From: Megamerina dolium
Lineage: Eukaryota > Arthropoda > Insecta > Diptera > Megamerinidae
Direction of reading: 5' to 3'
DNA length: 64,000 nt
NCBI GenBank assembly: GCA_963854835.1
Contig: OY978526.1
Location: forward strand, 67,742,765-67,806,764
Shown here: piece by piece, positions 42,201 to 54,200 of the stretch
Numbering within the stretch: position 1 is the first letter of the stretch
Layout of the letters: every line of letters begins with the position of its first letter
Position numbers and translations under genes: made by a program
Notes under the pieces: model-generated
Seen by the model: the letters and a program-made list of their open reading frames with translations, nothing else
Databases searched by the model: none
What the model was told of the DNA's origin: nothing

Positions 42201-45200
42201 ACAGAAACTATGTTGTTTGCACTTCAGCGAAATGACAGATACTGAAAAAGAAAGCCTAATGACAACACTTTAAAATTACGGTGTTGGCAGATGAAACAAT
42301 GGAATAATAAAGCAGTAGCGACATCTGTTATCAAATCAGCACGGACTTATTTATACTCCCATTAAATACATTTATTTAACCACACTTGATTGATTAGTAT
42401 TGGCTTTGCTATTTGAATTTTTACATTATCTCTCAAAAGATGAAGTAAATTCTTTCAATGAACTAAAAGAGCTTTGACAATTGTGTTTTGTATCTATGAT
42501 TCGAGCATCGGTCCATTAACCACAGAACACGACAATAACCCTATCTTTCCAACGACTAATCTAGTTCCATCACTATTACGAATGTGCTTTCCTTCTTTTC
42601 CGTTTCCCCATCTCGTTTCTTGTTCTTTTCATAATATTATTCTTTTCTTTTTTTTTTTTTTTTTTTCTTCAAATTCGACGAAATTATTTTTACTTCAAGT
42701 GAGCTGACATCGTGGCAGCCACAATCGACTCAGGAACTGCAAAATTTCGAACTGCGAACCGTGAAAAGGCTCTAAATCTATTTCAAATCCTTTAAAATAT
42801 ATCCATGCGATACTATGCCTTTTCTTATTGCCGAAATAGTTCAAAAAGTCTTTCCTCGAATGGCCTCGAATAACCAATACAATGTGAGACTACGCCTTAA
42901 AGTAAAGCAAAAGCCAAGTGGCGCCTGCTTCTGGCATTTGACTTCTGTTTGCGAATTGCTTCACTCAAACTTTGCATAACACACAATTATTAGTTGTAAA
43001 AGATGTCGTCTGGTGAAAGGAGTTCACAATGTACTATACCACGATATTCGAAGAAACCCATTGTAGGTGTCATTTATCATACAAATGAGTTTTTAGATAT
43101 ATTTGCAAGTCATTATTAATTATTCTGTTCAATTTCAGACAACGATCAAATGATATTGCATTTTGACACTTCAACAATCAGCCTATTCCAATACGAATAT
43201 ACATACATTTAGATACACTTAAAATATACATTTGACTAATTATATAACTTACCGATCAGTTAATGGTGTGATGACAAGACGATCTGTACAACCCAAGTAT
43301 TCATTTTGATATGTAAATGTCACATCCGTGACCGATATCCATGTCTTATCCAGATCCTCTTTGAAATAGAAACGACATTGTTTTAACCATTCAAAATCGT
43401 TGGCCGATTTGATGTTCATACGACACTGCAAAAGATTTGTAAAAAGATATTGGTTATCCTATCATCGTGCCCCAACCTCCCAGAACGCCATCATTACTAC
43501 TAAACTGTCCGCCTACCATCATATCAAAAATATCACGTTGATGTACATGTATTGTAATTAATGTCTCAAAACTGATACGTTCCATTTTCGTTAGATTTCT
43601 AGTCGTCTGATCGATGAGGGTGTTTAGAATCTCTAAAAATTTATTATTCGTCTCAGACATGACCTTCCTCTCATGCCTGGCCTGCATCAGCGCCATCTCC
43701 GCATCGCGAGTCCAAACCATTTGGATACCCAAAAGACCAATTTGTGCTGGGACCTTTTCTAGGAAACCCAATAATGTGAAATTTGGATCGTTAATTGTCG
43801 CATAGGCGGCACGTATAATTGAATGTAATGACTGCTGTGCTGTGACCAGCAATTGAGTTAGCCATGTCTCGACGGAACCCTCAGCCCTGATAGCACGATC
43901 TAATTGTATGATTTCACCCTCATTCGATATGATGGCCATCATTTTGTTATACTCAATGTCATGGAATTTAACGTGACGCGTATTATCAAATATCGATAGC
44001 AGATGATTCTGTATGGTATGCGAATCGGAAGCTTGACCCAGTATCTCCAGCAGAGCGGGATCCGACACGAAAAAGAAACGTGGAAACATCATACGTTTGC
44101 GTTCTAAATAGCCACTTAATGATTTCTGACAAATCTCCAGCTGTTCCTGCAGATGTGGCAATATCTGCTTTAGTAAATCATCGCCCACGCAACATGCCAC
44201 AACACCGGGTGTCTCATGCGCACGCTGCATAATCTTTTGCCATGATTTATCAATTTTTGAGAATCGTTTCGCTTCTTTAGGCAATTGCTTTGCAATGTCA
44301 CCGCCGACAAAGACCGCCTCCAAGTAGACCCACATATTTTGCACCAGTAGCCAGCGTTCAAGTATCTCATTGGAATTGGATAAATCGAAGACCCATTGTT
44401 GGATTTGCTTGCGAAATGGTGCATTGTAACGATTCGAAAGTAGAGACCCCAATACCATTAAGCTGTCTTCCAATTGACCAATTGTCTCGGCAGTTGTATC
44501 ACCACGCAACAACAATTCACCACGATTATTGAAACTCATAAATTGTAGTTCGTGTACCGACCACTCATTGGTCACTTGCTTCAACTTGGCCTCTATATCC
44601 TTCTCTTTCATGGCGCTTATGCAAATATCCTCGATATCCTCCTTGTGTTTGAGCAATGGCGCCTCCAATATGTTTTTCAGTGAGAAACCTTCCGAATCGA
44701 ATTCGAACGTATACTTTGTGACATCCATAATGCGTTGCCAATGGCGTGGTTTCATTGCCTTGTTGGCCATTAGCTCCAATAATGGGCACATATCATTGAA
44801 ATCGTCAATGGTCTTTTTGAGCGCATGAAATGCGGGCCATTCTTTCAAGCCCTTCGGTAGTTTTCGGCAACGATTCTGAAACTCCATTAGCTCATTGTTG
44901 ATCTCTTCAATGTCGACCTCATTCCATGGTATATCATAGTAACTGCTCACACGATCAATAACATCATTGTATAATTTATAGAGTTTCTGCAAAAGATTTA
45001 GCTCCTTTCGAATCTGACCCAATTCCGGATAGTCTGTCTGTGGCAGACCAAATAACTCTTCACCGCTCTGGTAGGTTTGCAAACGACGCCACATACCCTC
45101 AAAACGATTTTGGAACAATATAAGACGATCTGAAGCTTCACGCGGTGTCAGTCCCGGTTGCATGGGCCCAGCTGTACGATATTCACTGACATAGTCTATC

Positions 45201-48200
45201 TTATCCTGCTTGAACTTCTCCAGATTGTTGTTGAGATCATCTTGGAACGATGGTTGCATTTCGAGCAGTGTAACCTGAGCTTTCAGAGCACACGCCAATA
45301 GATTTTGGAATGTTGCCCGTAAATTATCCACCAAATCGAATTGTTCCCGCTCAACCGGCACCTCATAACGGGTGAGCACATTGAAGGCTTCCTCTATCGG
45401 ATCTATGCGCAATTCCATATCAACCTCTTGCTCTCTGATTTTGCTCAATGTTTCCATTATCATACGAACATCATCCAGATCACGTATCGGTCGATCCAGC
45501 TTACGATCCATTTCATTAATAACCGCATACACATAGTCCATTTCCTTCTTGTATTTCTTTTTCATGGCTTGTCCAATTTTATGATTGCAAGCTGCAAATT
45601 ATAAAAAAAAATCCAGATACAAAAAAAAGTATATTGTATAACTAAGTTCTTCTAATGAATGAAATAAATGTTCAAATTTACAAATTGATATACAATCAAT
45701 GTATCCATAGGGAATATGCTGGTTTTATGCAGAGTGCGGCTCATTTACATTTCAAATGAAAATTTTTACAAGTACGCAATTTCTTATGGAAACCAAGAAA
45801 CAAAATGTTAATGATTGCAAATTTCATCAAATCGATAAATTATTCCAAGCAATTATGTACTCACATTTGATTTCAATAGCCAAACCATATTTCAAACGTT
45901 CATTGTATACAGCAATGCATTGCCCAAACACCTCCATTTCAGGTTCGACCAATAAATTTGCATCCAAATCAGCTAAGCATCGTAAAGTGGATTCGAATTC
46001 TTGTAAACCAAATTCCATTAATTGTCTTGTGGTGCGATCATTCTTCCATAGAAAATGGTATGGTTTCCAACGTTTGATGTACGTTTGAATTTCTGGTTTA
46101 ATATTTTTCGTACATGTGGAGAGTAAATTCAGCGTTTTCGCTACTTCTTTATTATCCATGATTGCTGTATAGAATGATTTCAGCATGTGAGGCATTTGTG
46201 GACGTTCTTCCGAAGCGAGACAATACAATTTGCGTCTACGTGATTTTTGACCACTGTTATGATTGCGACCGACACGCGGTTGAGGAACTGTCGAAACTTG
46301 CTAAAAGTATAGATGAGAAAACGGAATTATTAAAAGCATGCAAACCATTTTTATTTTTTGGATAAATAGATAAATGTATAACAAGTTGTGTGTCTCTGAA
46401 TATATGGGTATACTCTCTGTATGTAAGTAAGAGTGTAACACCATTTTAACATTTAATGGCTTAATTGAGTCACTAGAGAAATTCTCTTGAGAGACGATAT
46501 GATTTCCACATCTATTCAAGGATGAAAAAAAGAAACTTTGGATGCATGAACTAAGATCAGAGTTGCTACAGATTGACGGCAAAACACTCTTTAAATGAGT
46601 GCCGATTATTGAGTTGATCCTTAGAGTTTTCAGCTCTATTAACAAAAAACCAAAGACTCGATGAACCGACCGAAAATTCGATGAATATTTTGCAGTATAT
46701 TAAAGTTTTTTATTTTCAATCTCGACTCGATGAACTGACCGAAAATTCGATGAATATTTTGCAGTATATTAAAGTTTTTTATTTTCAATCTTAATGCTTA
46801 GAACTCATTGTTGCCGTTTAAGGTATCAAAATATGATGGATAGGATAGATCTTTTGATAATGGCAAATTCTCTGTAGGAACTACTACAACTAAAAGCTCT
46901 CTATTCGTTGAGCACATCTAAGATGTGGACACTCTAAGTCACTATTTCATCCTCACGCAATGCTTTGGCAATAAATTCCTAACACTTATCCCCTTAACCG
47001 TAGATTGTTCCTTAAAAAAAGTTAGGAATTCCACCCTTTGGAACATTTCTGAAATGTACTTCAAGCCGAACTATTTCTTGTTCTTTATTTTATCTAACAA
47101 CCAACAAAAACCATTTAATTCGTGTTTTTTATTTTTTATTTAATGGATCTAAAGTATATATTTCTTAAATATAGATAAACAAATCGGAGCATATAAATAT
47201 ATAGAAAATCAGAATTAGTTACTATTAGTTACTTTGAAGTTCACTGATTAACTTTTTTCATTGGAACGCATAATGTGCAAATATTGTCAGCATGCGTATC
47301 TTTACATTAGCCTTATCACAAATGCAGCAAAACAGAGTAGTCCTTTTTACTTATTTTCACCAGAGTGATAGCAGTCATTACATCGGTCTCATTTGACAAC
47401 TCCCTTTGCGACTTCCTGCTTTTCATTGATGATGGCCTAGGCGTTTCTTGGTGCATGGGTTCGCTTGTTCATATAACCATGGGCTAATGCACTACCTAGC
47501 TCATGCAAAAAACATTTACGTTTGGTGTGTTTTTGCTTCGGCTTCCAGTCTGGGCTTCCAGTCTGGGCATTTTGCCAGTCTGGAGCTTTGCCCTAGGCTC
47601 TGGGACGAAAAAAAGTTATCCATTGTGACATTATGACCTTCTGTCAAATCGAGAACCACCCGCTCTCCTTGATTTGTTTCTGGGATTCCACTTAATCCTT
47701 TTCCTAAATATGGCTGAATTCGCCATATATAGCATGTTTCAGTAGAAACAATAAGCCAAAAATTGATACCATATTTTTGTGTCTTAGAATTGTCTAAAGT
47801 TATATTATAAATTGTCGTCATTGCGTTGTTGACGTCGACTGATTACGTCATCGGAACGAATAGTTTTGTGTCGTTAGGTTAGTCAGTTAGTGTTAGTTAG
47901 GTCTTCCTCGACATAATGGCGCGAAATATTGGACAAACATAATCAGCATCAAATAAATCTTCCATATTTTCATTCTTTGACCTAACCGTAAATGTGGAAT
48001 ATCTTACGAACGCAGTTTACTTATAATGCAATCATAAGAAATCATATTTATAAACGCCAGCTAATATCAACACCCCAAAGTATGCGTGCAATAAATCTGT
48101 ATCAAGTTGAACATAGTTCTTCCCATCTAAATGCTTCCTATATTTATTTCAATTTTCGATTATAATTTGAATTTGAATTTTCGACTTGAGGAGGAAAATA

Positions 48201-51200
48201 TAGCAAAAACGCATCTTTTATATCCGTCATTCGATTCAGCGCATATCTAGTAACCCCTAAATATGCAAATGTACATGATCAGAAAATGACAGAAAGTACC
48301 TTTCCGTTATTCTTACCAGGACACATTTCAATCACATTGGATGCACGTAAACGACCGTTTTGAAAAGGCATTGAACTTCAAACAGTGTTGTCTTTGGACA
48401 CGTAGAGTGCGTTCTCAGTTTTTTAATTTGAAGTACTTTCGGTCTGACAGTCACTTTGAAAAGAGGGATTTTATCCGGTTCGAAATCGCTGACTGATAAT
48501 TTCTCATTTTCACACTCTTCTAGGATATTTTCTATCTCTTCTCCAGCCAAATATTTAGAAACCGCACTCATTTTTGTTTATTTTCGAATGAAATGCAGTA
48601 AAAACGAAATCTATTTGATCGCTTTGCAAACTTGCACAAAATAAATTTTCAAGCTGAGTTAAATAATGATAAAGCAAATACCATTATAACAGCAGTAGCG
48701 ACGCAAAGCAAAGAAAAATTTTGGAAGATCTTAGTGCTGTCTGCTGTAGGCGAGGAGAAAAAATACAAGACGCTTCTATGGGAATGTGTCTGGAACTGAT
48801 ATTATGCTTATTGTTTTAGACTACGCCAAACTATATTGAATAAACAATATGCAGAATTCGAACCATTAGAGTAAATTGGAGTTGGAAAGACGCGAGTGTG
48901 AGGAGATAGAGATGTGTACCGACAAGAATGAGACTCGAAAATTTTTCGAACAGATCAAGCGCCTGAGTGGAGGTTTAAATCCCGGAGCCTCTTCTTGTCG
49001 TGATGGAAATGGGAATCTGGTTACAGATGTCCAGAGTGTACTGAGCCTATGGAGGGAACACTTCTCCACGTTACTGAATGGCGATGCTACGAACAATTCC
49101 GCCAGTAGAGGAGATTGCCCGATAACCCCAATTACAGATGATGGTGTTGATGTTCCACCACCCGACTATGACGAGGTTGAAACGGCCATTTTAAGGCTGA
49201 AGAACAACAAAGCTGCAGGTGCTGATGGCCTGCCTGCCGAGTTGTTTAAGACTGGAGGCGATGACCTGCTCACCCGCATGCACCAGCTCATAAGCAGAAT
49301 ATGGTCGGATGAAAGCATGCCTGATGATTGGAGGCTCAGTGTTCTCTGTCCTGTACATAAAAAAGGAGACCCCACAATTTGCGCCAACTACCGTGGAATA
49401 AGTCTCCTGAGCATCGCATACAAGGTTCTATCGAGCGTACTGTGTGAAAGGTTGAAGCCAATGCTCAGCATCCTGATTGGACCGTATCGGTGTGGCTTCA
49501 GACCTGGTAAATCCACCATCGACTAGATTTTCACACTGCGCCAAATCCTGGAGAAGACCCAAGAAAAACAGATAGACACACACCACCTTTTTGTTGATTA
49601 TAAAGCCGCTTTCGACAGTACGGTAAGGGATTACCTCTATGCAACAATGTCTGAGTTCGGTATTCCTGCAAAGCTCATTCGACTTTGTAGAATGACACTG
49701 CTCCCGTTGTGCAGTGAAAATTGGGAAGGACCTCTCCGCACCGTTTAATACCGAACGGGGTTTCAGACAAGGTGATTCGTTATCGTGCAACTTCTTCAAT
49801 CTTATTATGGAGAAAAGAATACGAACTGCTGATCTACGACATAATGGCACTATCTTCAACAAAAGTGTCATGCTGTTAGCGTATGCCGACGATATTGACA
49901 TAATCGGCATGAACATGCGAGCAGTGCAGCATTCTCAGAGTTGGAAAGAGAGTCGCGTCGGATGGGTCTTACGGTGAACGAGGGCAAGACGAAGTACCTA
50001 GTGTCAACAAACAAAGAGTCCCGGCGTCTTCGACAGCACGTCACTGTTGATAACTACGCTTTTGAAGTAGTAATGGACTTTGTCTATCTTTGAACCAGCA
50101 TCAACAACTGTAATGACGTCAGCCTGGAGATCATGCGTAGGTAACTCTAACTAACAGGTGTTACTTTGGACTGAGTAAGCAATTGAGAAGTCGAGACCTC
50201 TCTCGAAGAACGAAAACTACACTCCACAAGTCTCTCATCTTGCCTGCCCTAACATATGGCGCTGAAGCCTGGATGGACCTATTTGCGTTGGTGGCGAGTA
50301 CCGAATAAGGTACAACCATGAGCTGTACGAGCTGTATGCCGATATTGACATAGTAAAGCGCATCAAAATCCAGCGGCTGCGCTGGCTAGGTCAGCTAAGA
50401 AGGTGTTATATTCGGAACCCGCTGGAGGACGACGCAGAAGAGGAAGACTAACCTCCGGTGGAAAGACCAAGTACTGGAGAACCTGACAGCGCTTGGAATT
50501 TCTAACTGGCGCCAGCTAGCGAAGAACAGAGATGGCTGGCGAAGCATGTTATTTTCGGTCTAAATCGATATTCGGTTGTTATGGCCACATAAGTAAGTAA
50601 GTTGGAGTAAATTTGTAGTATATTCCAATAAATTCATACACCCTGAATTGGGGTTTTGCATACTGGATAAGTTTAGAACCGAAATGTGCAATGAAACATT
50701 TTTGTACCATAGGATGGAATTATGAAGTTTTGAAATTATAACAAAACTTTGCAATGAACTTTGTTATAAAATGCAAAGAGCCAATTAGCAATGAAGTTAC
50801 AAATTAGTTAAACAGTAGAATTCAGTATTCACTAACAAAGAAATAAAGTGTAAGCAAAAATGTATATGGAATATTTTTGTTCCAAAGATCGATTAACGGT
50901 TAAGATATGAATGAAATAGGAGGGTTATCGTTGTTGATTACGAATTACATTTGATACAAATGTTTACAGCGGCTGGCTTCTTCTCTAATTGTTTACCTGA
51001 TAGGTTTAAATTCTATTTAACTGATTTTTACAGCGTCCACCAAGCTGAACTTATGATCAGCAAATGAGCGATAGGAAATTTTAATTCACACCGACAGCCA
51101 AGCCACGATCAAATCTCCTTTCAAATCCTGTCTCACAAGAATGTTCACTGAATCACACTTGCTTTTTAAATTCCGAAAATATGCCAACGAGATTTCAATG

Positions 51201-54200
51201 AGATTATAATGTACACATGTAGGGAGCATTTCTGGAATTTGTAAGACGAATGAGTTGGCAAGAGAAGTTAGCGAGATAAGAGAACTTCTGTGATCTTAAG
51301 AAAAATATGACAATAAAAGAATTAGTTTCCTTCTTTGAATGAGTAGAAAAGCAATTAGCGGCCGTCATCATAGGCCATTAGCTTGTTGGAGGGCATGCTA
51401 TATGGTGAGGTGAAGCACCTAATGATTACTGTTATTGATGTTAGGACAAATTTGAAGAGGAAACTATTGATCCTCTGCCGGTGTCTCGACATTCTAGTTA
51501 GCATCCTTAGATGCCGGGAATTTTAGTCTAGTAATTAGAAAATCGCGGTAGTTCTATTCTAGAGCAATTAAGCAAGTTTTAGGTACCACCAATTCTACTT
51601 GGCATCATGATGATCCTAATAAATGTACTAAAAGCAGCATTATCAAACCTAAGGATTAGCGAAGTTCCAATCTAGCGTTGCCCAGATCTATCTGGTTGGC
51701 GTATCTGTGAAAAATTATGTCCAGAAGTAATATGCCTTGCCAGTTAATTTCTCCTTTACAGATTTTGTTATTTTTAGTTATAGGAGTAGATTAGTGAGAT
51801 AGTTATAGATTAAATTAGTGTGGCCACTATCTCTGTTGAGAGAGGCCTGAGAGTGGCGCCAATTGTGATACCACGTGTATACTCTTACCACCTTAACTAC
51901 CAAAACCAGTCTGAGGTTTTTATGAACTTCAGTAAACCACCGATATTGGTCTAGACCTATTAGGTTTAGAGATAGTTTTTGCAGTTTATGCATAGGACAG
52001 GGTAGATACACAACACGCGCGAGATGATTTCAGGTTTCTCCTCGTCTCTGCAACGTCTTCAAAAGTCATCTGCGCTATGGCTTAGACCTAGGCAATGCCT
52101 TCTGGCTAATCCCACATAAGTCGATTTAATACTTACCGGAGGCTCTTTACCGCTGGTCCATTGTGCAACACCCTTTGCAATGCCGGTTATATTTTTACCA
52201 GCTGTTATTAGTATCTCTTGCAATTCATCTAAATTTGGTTTAATCACAATATTTGGTATTTGTAGTTGTGCATACAATGCAAATATTGGTTTCTTTGGTA
52301 TTGTATCATTTTCATCGTTAATAAAACGTCGTCGTATTGTATCCAAACCGGCACGTATTACTTTGATGAGAACATCAATGACCTTGCGACTATAGTAGCG
52401 ACGCATTTCCACAACTGCATTACATACCATATCCTAGAAATATAGAAATATACTCGTACATATAATATGAAATGAATTTAAATTTAATCCTTTCTACAAT
52501 CTCATCACAATTACTTCAGTCTCTGTGTAAATAAATATTCCTGCATACGCAATTTACCTGCATTCCTTTTGGTAAGCTCTCTGTTGTTGACAATAATGTC
52601 AATGGATTTTCAAAACATGACCATAGTATACTCCAATCCTGTTGTTGTGCACCACCAACATTAACACCACCACCACCACCACCGCTAGCAGTTGCACCGT
52701 TTCCACCATTAGCACCAGTCGTAGTAGTAGCAGCAGCAGCTGTAGCACCGTCATTAGTGTCACCTTTACGTGCTGATGCTGGTTGTTGATCTTTTGGTGC
52801 AGCTGTAATAATAGTAATTAATTAGCATTAACTCAAATCACCATTGCAATAATATCATTAAAGTATATAAGTATTTATTGTATTTACTATCGAACAGTGT
52901 AACAATGTCATTGCCAGCTATCTCCTTAAATGTCGCTGTTGCTTTATCCACTAAATTTAAAACTTCTTCGACTGCTTCAGAGACCATCTGACTTTTACGA
53001 TTTAATTCGATGGCAGCTTTTCTAATATGATAAATTGAGCAATAATAATATATTGTAAGTATCTAACATGCATAGTAGAAGTAGTAGTATTAGTGGTAGT
53101 AGTAGTAGCAAGGATTGTGATATGAAAGTATTTACGTAGTGAAAAGGTTTTAGTTAAAGCACATTTAAAATTAAATACAAATATAGCTACAATATATTTT
53201 ACTATTTACATAAATATTATTTTGTACTCGAATAGTATTCATGTTTCATTTGAAATTTGTTTATTTACTAGTTAAACATTACCCAAATTATTGCAGTATT
53301 TCTCATATGTTCAAAAAGAAAAAGAATAATAGTAAGCTATCAAAAAATTGACTATAATTCAATACCTGCAGGCTTCCTCACTCTTTTCCAAAAATTCATC
53401 AACAGTCCAGATTTCATCATCTACAAGTAAATAAACCACAAACAAAAAATTAATGCGGGTTAAATAAATAATCGGTTAATTAGCTTGAATCTACTTTGTT
53501 CCTTTCGAAGTATAAATTAAAATAACTGCCAAACCTGTAGGTAATATTTGTAAAGATACTTCTTGCATCCACATGAGTACATGTAAAATACGATTCGAAT
53601 AAATATCATGTACTCGTGCGACCAAAACTTCAAACGTTTCAATGGCCTGTTTACAGCGATCATAAAATTTTGTCCAATTTTGATTTGTCCACTGTCGACA
53701 AGTGACAATTGAATAAGAGTTAATTAAGTTCAATTATGTAAATATTGGGAGTATAAGTAAATTCGGGTGGTTTATTGTCGAAAATTGCAATTTTATTGTG
53801 AAAAATTTGTTATACATTCAATGTTCAAGGTGGTGTCCGCCGCTAGCCACTACTTTTCCTATCTTTCTGGTAGCATATGGATTCCGCGTCGGAAAAAGTC
53901 GACATGTTTTGGGGTAATCCATGAATCGACTCAATTTTTGGCTTCTTCGTAAGAATGGAAGCGCTATTCTTTCAGGCCGAGTGTCATCGATCGGAACAAG
54001 CGATAATCGGAAGGAGGAATGGGACCTCCCATTTGAGCGTTTCTAAGTAAGATTTAACGGGCGCCGCAACATGCGGCCAAGCATTTTCATGTTGCAATAT
54101 AACTTTGTCGCGTCTATCGGTGTATTGGGTCGTTTTTCTCTCAATGATCGGCTCAAACGCATCAATTGACGTCGGTACAGGTCCCTTGTGATCGTCGACT

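Larger units (their letters stand above)
33361..43252 (-). other. 9.9-kb dynein intron with transposons
   Basis: Separates the linker/AAA1 junction exon from the AAA1 Walker A exon; the split Arg codon (CG|T) joins them exactly. Contains a mariner remnant, RTE copies e and c, a SINE, a hairpin and a second mariner. Confidence 0.88.
46301..52136 (-). other. 5.8-kb dynein intron with transposons
   Basis: Phase 0 intron between KEPP and QVST. Holds a 69-bp tandem duplication, a piggyBac remnant and RTE copy d. 50604-52136 shows no gene; 51810-51900 has weak similarity to the 3' part of the SINE variant at 19730 and 54530. Confidence 0.8.
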
